Shown here piece after piece: positions 58,723 to 64,000 of a DNA stretch of 64,000 nt. The translations under genes were made by a program, and so were the position numbers. Each line of letters starts with the position of its first letter. The first letter of the stretch is position 1. Origin of the DNA: Marinobacterium halophilum (GTDB lineage: Bacteria > Pseudomonadota > Gammaproteobacteria > Pseudomonadales > Balneatricaceae); NCBI RefSeq assembly GCF_003014615.1, contig NZ_PYGI01000008.1, positions 82,853 through 146,852 on the forward strand. Reading direction: 5' to 3'. The notes below the pieces were generated by a model, which saw nothing but the letters and a program-made list of their open reading frames with translations, was not told the origin of the DNA and searched no databases.

Positions 58723-59742
58723 TTACTCGGCAGTCGCCGCTTCCAGATCCTGCTTGAACTGCTGCAGTAGAGCCTTGCCCGAGTCACCCGTCATCTCGAT
58801 ATATTTGGCTTCAACGTCTGCTGCTGCTGCACGGAACGGTGCACGCTGCTCCTCGGTCAGGCGAACAATCTGCATACCCGGTTTCTGCTCAAGGATTTTC
58901 TCCAGCGAGCGTTCGCTCAAGCCTCGCTGATATTCCATGATGTGGTCAAAGGCAACATCCATCGCTTCCTGTATCAGTGCCTGATCTTCAGCAGGCAAAC
59001 CATCAAAGAAGCGCTTGTTGGCCATGACAGCAGTGGTGAAATTATTGTGCCCGGTAAAGGTAATGACATCCGTCACTTCATACATCTTGGCCGACTCGAC
59101 CCAGAACAGGGGATTCTCCTGTCCCTGAATGATGTTGGTCTGCAAGCCACCGTAAACTTCACCCCAAGGCAGCGGAGTCGGTGTAGCACCAAACGCCTTG
59201 TAGGACTCCACCAGCAACGGGTTGGTCATGACACGTACCTTGACACCATCCAAGCCAGCTGGAGCTTCAAACGCCTTCTGAGTGGTGATGACCACTTCGC
59301 CTTCCGGAAACATCTTCAGCAACTCGAGACCGTGCTGGGCGTAGATACTTTTGAAGTCTTCGTTGATCGCCTTGCTGTTACGGAAGAAGCTGTCCAATGC
59401 TTCCTGCGTTTCCGGCAAGAGATAGGGAATGAAAAACACCTGTGCTTCCGGGATCAGTGAGCCGGTAAAACCCGGTGACTGGTCAACGAACTGCAGCAAA
59501 CCGGCCTGCGCCTGCTCCATGGTGTCAGCCGACTCACCCAGCGTACCGTAGGGGAACAGTTGAATATTATGATCGGAGTTGGCTTCAATATGCTCCTTGA
59601 ACTTGCTGGCATATACACCCTGTACATCCGTGATCGCTTCTTCAAACGCATAACGCCAGGTTGCTGCGTGCGCTGCCGTAATCGATCCCAGTGTCGCCAA
59701 TGCAACCGTGCAGGCACCCACTAGCGTTTTCAGCTTCGTCAT
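58723..59742 (-). CDS. dctP: TRAP transporter substrate-binding protein (DctP family)
   Basis: This 339-residue periplasmic receptor starts with a signal peptide (MTKLKTLVGACTVALATLGS, cleavage near ITAAHA). The conserved carboxylate-binding Arg lies in GLDGVKVRVMTNPLLVESYKAFGA, followed by PLPWGEVYGGLQTNIIQGQENPLFWVESAKMYEV, at about 190-225. This places it in the DctP family for organic acids, but the substrate cannot be named. GGGAG is 7 nt before the ATG. A TATAAT and an inverted repeat upstream probably control the operon. Confidence 0.94.
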   Translation of the reverse strand: MTKLKTLVGACTVALATLGSITAAHAATWRYAFEEAITDVQGVYASKFKEHIEANSDHNIQLFPYGTLGESADTMEQAQAGLLQFVDQSPGFTGSLIPEAQVFFIPYLLPETQEALDSFFRNSKAINEDFKSIYAQHGLELLKMFPEGEVVITTQKAFEAPAGLDGVKVRVMTNPLLVESYKAFGATPTPLPWGEVYGGLQTNIIQGQENPLFWVESAKMYEVTDVITFTGHNNFTTAVMANKRFFDGLPAEDQALIQEAMDVAFDHIMEYQRGLSERSLEKILEQKPGMQIVRLTEEQRAPFRAAAADVEAKYIEMTGDSGKALLQQFKQDLEAATAE

Positions 59743-59817
59743 CTCAGATCTCCCATCTTCAATTAATCCTGGAACGCCTTGCCGGTAGCCGCTGGTTATC
59801 TCCGGAGAGCCGTTCTT

Positions 59818-59847
59818 GCTAATTACTTAGCATAGCTAACTATTATA
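59818..59847 (-). promoter_or_regulatory. Candidate promoter and operator of the dctPQM operon
   Basis: On the minus strand a perfect TATAAT (59842-59847) is followed at once by TTAGC-TAT-GCTAA (59827-59839) and a third half-site TTAGC (59818-59822). A repressor or activator bound here would cover the transcription start. No clear -35 is seen. The rest of the 313-bp gap (59743-60055) is AT-rich and holds repeated CTAAA and GTTAAA words and the yicC terminator. Confidence 0.55.
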
Positions 59848-59979
59848 CTGTAAATAAAGGCTATTTTTATTGTAGGGCAGATAGCACAAACACATAAGAG
59901 AAGGGTCAAAATCGCTAAAGATCGTTAAATTACTGCCAAATAACACTAAAATCCACTAAAGCAGCCATACAACAAGCGT

Positions 59980-60021
59980 AAAAAAAAGCACCGATATTGA
60001 AAACATTCAATATGCGATGCT
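59980..60021 (-). terminator. Intrinsic terminator of yicC
   Basis: On the minus strand ATATTGAA and TTCAATAT pair around TGTT. The stem is extended by AGCA/TGCT with one bulge and one wobble, and eight Ts follow. It lies about 35 bp after the yicC stop. Confidence 0.85.
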
Positions 60022-60055
60022 TTTAAAATAACAACAAGCAGGTCAACAGGAGGTG

Positions 60056-60919
60056 TTATTCAATATTCTGGATCTGCTCTCGCATCTGCTCAATCAATAC
60101 CTTGAGTTCAACAGCACCGCGCGTCGTCGCCGCAACAATCGATTTGGATGACAGAGTATTGGCTTCACGGTTGAGCTCCTGCATCAGAAAATCCAACCGG
60201 CGCCCGATCGGGCCTGTTTGTGACAATACCCGGCGCACTTCCTGTACGTGGGTATATAAGCGATCAACTTCTTCATCAACATCGGCCTTCTGAGCCAGCA
60301 GCACGATCTCCTGCTCCAGACGGTTGGGTTCAAGCTCGGCCTTGAGGTCCATCAATTTCTGCTGCAGATTCTCGCGCTGCGACTGCAGAATCCGGGGCAT
60401 CATCTGCTTGATCTCGGCAATGATCGCCTCAATCCGTTCAAGGCGCAGAATAATCAGCTGATTCAGCTCGACGCCTTCACGCTCGCGCCCAGCCTGCAGA
60501 TCCGTAATCCCGGTGCGGAACAAAGCCAGCGCCTGCTGCTTGACCACGCGCATATCCAGCGAAGACTCCACCAGCACGCCAGGCCAAGCCAACAGTTCCA
60601 GAGGGTTGATTCCCTGCGTATCAGCGCCCGCTGCCGTTACCACCGCCGCTGCCGCCAACACTTCCTGCAGCCGCTCCTGATTCACCTGCAAAGCACCAGA
60701 TGATTTCTCGGGTACGAACCGCAATGTCGCTTCGACCTTGCCTCGGCTGATCGATTTGCGCAGCGACTCGCGCAGATCGCCTTCTATATCACGCAATAGC
60801 TCCGGCAACCGAAAGTGCGGCTCCAGATAACGATGATTCACCGAACGCAACTCCCAGATCAAACTTCCCCAGGGGTGCTGCATCTCCTGTCGGGTAAAGG
60901 CGGTCATGCTTCGTGTCAT
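60056..60919 (-). CDS. yicC: YicC family endoribonuclease
   Basis: This 287-residue protein of the YicC/YloC family matches E. coli YicC along its length: [37 protein letters not shown], then [58 protein letters not shown] and the very conserved end [18 protein letters not shown]. Recent work shows endoribonuclease activity for the family. It is divergent from rph, as in E. coli and Pseudomonas. The start at 60919 gives the family MTRSMTAF sequence. Confidence 0.95.
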   Translation of the reverse strand: MTRSMTAFTRQEMQHPWGSLIWELRSVNHRYLEPHFRLPELLRDIEGDLRESLRKSISRGKVEATLRFVPEKSSGALQVNQERLQEVLAAAAVVTAAGADTQGINPLELLAWPGVLVESSLDMRVVKQQALALFRTGITDLQAGREREGVELNQLIILRLERIEAIIAEIKQMMPRILQSQRENLQQKLMDLKAELEPNRLEQEIVLLAQKADVDEEVDRLYTHVQEVRRVLSQTGPIGRRLDFLMQELNREANTLSSKSIVAATTRGAVELKVLIEQMREQIQNIE

Positions 60920-61064
60920 AATCGATCGATCTCTATTAGAATTGCTTTTTTATTATTCTAACAGCCATCTTTGCACCTTGCGCGAGCAGGATGGTGACAT
61001 TGAAAGGGTACGCGACATGAGTTCGAGCTTTTCGGAACAACTGCACAATCTAGGACTGAACAAG

Positions 61065-61787
61065 ATGCGTCCCAGCGGCAGACAACCGGACCAGATGCGT
61101 GAGATCCGTATTACACGCAACTTCACCCGGCACGCGGAAGGCTCGGTACTGGTTGAGTTTGGTGATACGAAAGTGATCTGTACAGCAACAGTTGACCGCG
61201 GCGTACCCCGCTTTCTTCGAGGCAGCGGCTCTGGCTGGGTCACGGCTGAATATGGCATGCTGCCTCGGGCAACCAACAGCCGTTCTGATCGCGAAGCGGC
61301 ACGCGGGAAACAAACAGGGCGCACGATTGAAATTCAGCGCCTGATTGGGCGCTCACTACGCGCGGCTCTGGATCTGAAAAAGCTGGGCGAAAATACCATC
61401 ACCATCGATTGCGACGTCATCCAGGCAGATGGAGGCACACGTACAGCCTCAATCACCGGTGCCTGCGTAGCGCTGATGGATGCCATTAATGTCCTCAAAC
61501 AGGACAAGAATGGTGCCATGAAGGGCAACCCCGTGAAACAGATGATTGCTGCGGTCTCTGTCGGTATCTACAAGGGCGAAGCGGTGCTGGATCTGGATTA
61601 TCCCGAAGATTCTGACGCCGAGACTGACATGAATGTGATCATGACCGAAAGTGGTGGTTTTATCGAGGTTCAAGGTACTGCGGAAGGAGCTCCCTATACT
61701 CAGGACGAACTGAATGCGATGTTGACGCTGGCCCGCAAAGGTATCGACGAGCTGGTCGTGCTGCAGAAGCAGGCACTGGCAGAGTAA
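61065..61787 (+). CDS. rph: Ribonuclease PH
   Basis: This 240-residue phosphorolytic 3'-5' exonuclease trims tRNA 3' ends. Family signatures are [58 protein letters not shown] with the phosphate site [38 protein letters not shown] and [23 protein letters not shown] at 61065 follows AGGA by 9 nt. Open reading continues back to 60906, including ATG at 61017, but without family homology. Confidence 0.97.
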   Translation: MRPSGRQPDQMREIRITRNFTRHAEGSVLVEFGDTKVICTATVDRGVPRFLRGSGSGWVTAEYGMLPRATNSRSDREAARGKQTGRTIEIQRLIGRSLRAALDLKKLGENTITIDCDVIQADGGTRTASITGACVALMDAINVLKQDKNGAMKGNPVKQMIAAVSVGIYKGEAVLDLDYPEDSDAETDMNVIMTESGGFIEVQGTAEGAPYTQDELNAMLTLARKGIDELVVLQKQALAE

Positions 61788-61794
61788 TGGATAC

Positions 61795-61818
61795 CGCTGC
61801 CCGGCGAGCCGGGCAGCG
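61795..61818. terminator. Bidirectional hairpin between rph and crc
   Basis: CGCTGCCCGGC and GCCGGGCAGCG pair around GA (in practice a shorter stem with loop GCGAGC). No T-run follows on either strand of this convergent gap. Confidence 0.5.
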
Positions 61819-61826
61819 CTGTCAAC

Positions 61827-62600
61827 TTAAAGCTCGATGTCGTAATCGATAATCAGCGGAGCATGCTCAGAGAAGCGCTGATCACGATAGATACGGGCTC
61901 CCTTCACGGTTTTACGCAAATTCGCCGTTGTGATCTGGTAATCCAGCCGCGCACCCTCGTTGAGAGACCAGGCACGGTTATAGTCAGGCCACCAGCTATA
62001 CTGACGCTCTGCCTTGTTCATTTCACGGAATGCATCCACGTAGCCCATGCTACCGAATACTTCTTCAATCCACTCGCGTTCCTCAGCCAAAAATCCGGAC
62101 ACACGCTGGTTTACATACCAGTTACTGAGATCGACGGCACGATGGGCAATATTGAACGTGCCTGCAAAGATGAACTCTCTGCGTTTACGTAAAGTTTTCT
62201 TCAGGTGCCCTTTAAGCAACTCCAAGTATTCCATTTTACCCGCTTGAGCTTCAGGACTGCGCAAGCCGGAAGGAACTGTCATCGAGCTAACACTTACCTT
62301 GTCAAAATCCGCCTGAATAAAGCGTCCATTGAAATCGCACTGCTCGAAGCCCAGGCCTGTCATGATCGCCTTCGGTAAGTGACGGGTATACAACGCAACT
62401 CCGCTAAAGCCATCATCAAATGCGTCAAAGAAATACGCATGATAGCCCTCGGGGTGGTAGCGATCGCCATCCAGCTGGTACTCTTTGGCCTTAAGATTCT
62501 GCAAACAAACCACATCGGCGTCCTGCTCAATCATCCAGTCAAAAAAACCATTATCTGCAGCCTGTTCAATACCCTGAGTATTGAAGGTGATCACACGCAT
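61827..62600 (-). CDS. crc: Catabolite repression control protein Crc
   Basis: This 257-residue protein has the exonuclease III fold but a degraded active site: the catalytic Glu becomes N35 (VCLQNLKAKE), the GDxN motif becomes GTFN (T148, N150), and SDH becomes SEH (E245, H246). Pseudomonas Crc shows the same kind of loss and acts as an RNA-binding Hfq partner in carbon catabolite repression. Shared segments include GVALYTRHLPKAIMTGLGFE, RRKRREFIF-like KRREFIFAG, FSWWPD-like YSWWPDYNRA and FSEHAPLIIDYD. It is divergent from pyrE as in Pseudomonas. TTCAAT-17 bp-TACAAT at 62658-62686 may be its promoter. Confidence 0.85.
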   Translation of the reverse strand: MRVITFNTQGIEQAADNGFFDWMIEQDADVVCLQNLKAKEYQLDGDRYHPEGYHAYFFDAFDDGFSGVALYTRHLPKAIMTGLGFEQCDFNGRFIQADFDKVSVSSMTVPSGLRSPEAQAGKMEYLELLKGHLKKTLRKRREFIFAGTFNIAHRAVDLSNWYVNQRVSGFLAEEREWIEEVFGSMGYVDAFREMNKAERQYSWWPDYNRAWSLNEGARLDYQITTANLRKTVKGARIYRDQRFSEHAPLIIDYDIEL

Positions 62601-62771
62601 AGTGTCTAAGCCCCGTTGAGCGTATTCGAACGAATCTGGGATGGAAGGTCAGTACGAATTGTACCGATTGGGCGTACAAAATTGAAATATTTCTAATGAT
62701 ATCCTGCATGGATGCCGTTCTCGGCAGCAGGTATTATAGCGGCTGTTTTCATTACAGCTGCGGAGAAGAAC

Positions 62772-63416
62772 ATGCTGGACTATCAACGTGAATTTATCGA
62801 GTTTGCCCTGCAAAAAGGTGTTCTGCGTTTTGGCGAATTCACCCTCAAGTCCGGCCGTAAAAGTCCTTACTTTTTTAATGCCGGCTTGTTCAGTTCAGGT
62901 GTTGCTCTTGCCAAGCTCGGACGCTTCTATGCAGCAGCACTGGAAAATTCCGGCATCGATTATGACGTAATGCTCGGCCCGGCTTATAAAGGTATTCCTC
63001 TGGCTGCAGCCACCTGCGTATCGCTTGCCAATGACTATGGCAAAGATGTGCCTTATGTCTTCAACCGCAAGGAAGCCAAAGATCATGGTGAGGGCGGCAA
63101 CCTGGTCGGTGCTCCTCTAGAAGGACGCGTGCTGATCATTGATGATGTGATCACCGCCGGTACTGCCATTCGAGAAGTCATGAGCATCATTGAGCAGGCT
63201 GGCGCTACACCCGCCGCCACATTAATTGCGCTGGACCGACAGGAAAAAGGACACGGAGAGCTTTCTGCCATTCAGGAAGTTGAGCGGGATTACGGAATGC
63301 CGGTTATCAGTATCATCAGCCTGAACGATTTGGTTGTCTACCTGCGCGAGCAAGGTGATATGACAGATGAGCTGAGCGCAATTGAACGCTACCGACAGCA
63401 GTACGGCATCGCCTGA
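62772..63416 (+). CDS. pyrE: Orotate phosphoribosyltransferase
   Basis: This 214-residue enzyme makes orotidine 5'-phosphate from orotate and PRPP. It has [40 protein letters not shown], split as residues 1-40, [36 protein letters not shown] and the PRPP signature [20 protein letters not shown] lies 7 nt before ATG 62772; the earlier open frame to 62712 is not homologous. It is divergent from crc. Confidence 0.97.
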   Translation: MLDYQREFIEFALQKGVLRFGEFTLKSGRKSPYFFNAGLFSSGVALAKLGRFYAAALENSGIDYDVMLGPAYKGIPLAAATCVSLANDYGKDVPYVFNRKEAKDHGEGGNLVGAPLEGRVLIIDDVITAGTAIREVMSIIEQAGATPAATLIALDRQEKGHGELSAIQEVERDYGMPVISIISLNDLVVYLREQGDMTDELSAIERYRQQYGIA

Positions 63417-63469
63417 GACAAAATAGGAATTTTTCCTATATACCCATGTCTTCAGGGTGGATATTATCC

Positions 63470-63604
63470 TGTTCGAGGTTCACAGGACGTGACGCGCTGA
63501 AGGGACCATCAGCACCTCGAACGCCTGCGTAGGAGATATGCAGCGGCTGACACGGATGTTGGCGACAGGGCCCTAAGCAAAGGATGCGACAGGGCCCTTT
63601 TTTT
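63470..63604 (+). ncRNA. Possible structured small RNA downstream of pyrE
   Basis: TATTAT (63462-63467) could be a -10, though no good -35 is seen. GTTCGAGGT (63471-63479) and ACCTCGAAC (63514-63522) form a 9-bp perfect stem. CTGC/GCAG pairs follow near 63525-63543, and a terminator closes the region. No coding frame is convincing. It may instead be a long 3' UTR of pyrE. I do not recognise the family. Confidence 0.35.
63567..63604 (+). terminator. Intrinsic terminator built from two GCGACAGGGCCCT copies
   Basis: AGGGCCCT occurs at 63567-63574 and 63591-63598; the octamer is self-complementary, so the copies pair with each other around a 16-nt loop. Seven Ts follow. Both copies are preceded by GCGAC, giving a 13-bp direct repeat. 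Confidence 0.7.
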
Positions 63605-63636
63605 GCCTCCCCGTTCACGGGTTGCATACCCCATGA

Positions 63637-63716
63637 TTATCCACACCTGCTTATCCACATTCCTTCTGCCGCACCTCGCTGAACATCCCTCTGACACCAC
63701 CTTGGTTTTATCCACA
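63637..63716 (+). promoter_or_regulatory. Cluster of three perfect DnaA boxes
   Basis: TTATCCACA occurs three times in the same orientation at 63637-63645, 63651-63659 and 63708-63716. All match the strongest DnaA box exactly. They lie in the non-coding stretch between pyrE and the rRNA operon end. Function (DnaA titration or control) is inference. From 63717 to 63890 I see only a CACCACC/GGTGGTG palindrome at about 63731-63745. Confidence 0.6.
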
Positions 63717-63893
63717 GATATAGACCCTTGCCACCACCTGGTGGTGTGAAAGTCGCGTGCGTAAATCATTCAGCAGCAGAGTCAGACCACCTGTTCGGGC
63801 CTGGCTATGTGTTCTGGATCGGTCATGGAGGCTGACATGGGGCGGGGAAATACGGAGGATACGCACGTGTTTATGTACCTGCGCCCCACAAGC

Positions 63894-63925
63894 AAAAACC
63901 CCGGCCTCAACGAGACCGGGGTTTT
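63894..63925 (-). terminator. Terminator of the rRNA operon
   Basis: On the minus strand AAAACCCCGG and CCGGGGTTTTT pair around an 11-nt loop, and the T-run follows. It sits about 10 bp beyond the 5S rRNA 3' end. Confidence 0.9.
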
Positions 63926-63934
63926 CATATTAAG

Positions 63935-64000
63935 TGCCTGGCGATGACCTACTCTCACATGGGGAAACCCCACACTACCATCGGCGATGACGCGTTTCAC
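63935..64000 (-). rRNA. rrf: 5S ribosomal RNA (3' part only)
   Basis: The minus strand reads GTGAAACGCGTCATCGCCGA, then TGGTAGTGTGGGGTTTCCCC, ATGTGAGAGTAGGTCATCGC and CAGGCA. These match the 3' half of bacterial 5S rRNA. About 65 nt are in the window; the 5' part and the rest of the operon lie past the right edge. The mature end is estimated near 63935. Confidence 0.95.

Noticed and set aside
60906..61064. A 53-residue extension of Rph
   Set aside because: Ribonuclease PH proteins start at MRPSG; the upstream part has no homology and would overlap the yicC start region.
63423..63441. The palindrome ATAGGAA-TTT-TTCCTAT as the pyrE terminator
   Set aside because: It is AT-rich and lacks a T-run after the stem; the stronger terminator is at 63567-63604.
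63782..64000. A coding gene on the minus strand at the right edge
   Set aside because: The interval contains the 5S rRNA 3' end and its terminator.

Overview
The window is a gene-dense, GC-rich chromosomal segment of a gammaproteobacterium, made almost entirely of housekeeping genes. Two kinds of gene order point to the Pseudomonadales/Oceanospirillales. The block UPF0149-pepP-ubiH-ubiI-gcvT-gcvH, divergent from TIGR02449-zapA-6S RNA-fau, is the order shared with enterics. The pairs crc/pyrE and yicC/rph, the argH/hemC-hemD-hemX-hemY block, pckA/hslO/hslR, trxA/ppx with rho, rpiA/ilvA and tesA/ABC exporter are Pseudomonas-like. A TRAP transporter and a heme-type chemoreceptor suit an aquatic or marine respirer, but species cannot be fixed from the sequence. 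I saw no insertion sequence, prophage, CRISPR array or tRNA.

Layout. 1-8400: partial rRNA methyltransferase, glycine cleavage H and T (no gcvP next to them), two ubiquinone hydroxylases, aminopeptidase P, UPF0149, a short coiled-coil protein, zapA, 6S RNA and 5-formyl-THF cyclo-ligase. 8400-15100: AT-rich gap, GcvR-like double-ACT protein, argH, and the heme block hemCDXY. 15150-22040: flavin reductase, ubiD, rho, trxA, ppx and a nucleoside-recognition membrane protein. 22090-28060: pckA, heat-shock proteins Hsp33 and Hsp15, a PAP2 phosphatase, HAD nucleotidase, NudE and Fe-superoxide dismutase. 28150-39100: orphan histidine kinase, tesA, a YbbA/YbbP-type exporter, a 41-residue membrane protein, an orphan MerR regulator, rpiA, ilvA, a membrane protein of unknown function and a heme-c chemoreceptor. 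39300-53570: pyk, tex, gshA, FliL-like protein, Rsd/AlgQ, WD40 lipoprotein, FKBP isomerase, TIGR02444 protein, ABC-F (YheS), deacylase-HDOD protein, short asparaginase and Ggt. 53590-64000: spoT, rpoZ, gmk, TRAP transporter (dctPQM), yicC, rph, crc, pyrE, a structured non-coding stretch with three perfect DnaA boxes, and the 3' end of a 5S rRNA gene on the minus strand.

How the genes work together. Several clusters share a theme: one-carbon metabolism (gcvT, gcvH, GcvR-like, fau), ubiquinone (ubiH, ubiI, ubiD and the neighbouring flavin reductase), tetrapyrrole synthesis (hemC, hemD), glutathione and gamma-glutamyl turnover (gshA, ggt), and global control of growth (6S RNA, Rsd, SpoT, omega subunit, Rho, Ppx, Crc). 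6S RNA, Rsd and SpoT all act on stationary-phase transcription.

Most of the window is ordinary. Points that deserve a second look are the heme-c chemoreceptor and the palindrome at its promoter, the divergent tesA/ABC start codons that share one CATG, the three DnaA boxes and possible sRNA beside the rRNA operon end, a Crc protein with a degraded nuclease site, two unannotated 41-residue membrane proteins, and an operator-like array before the TRAP operon.
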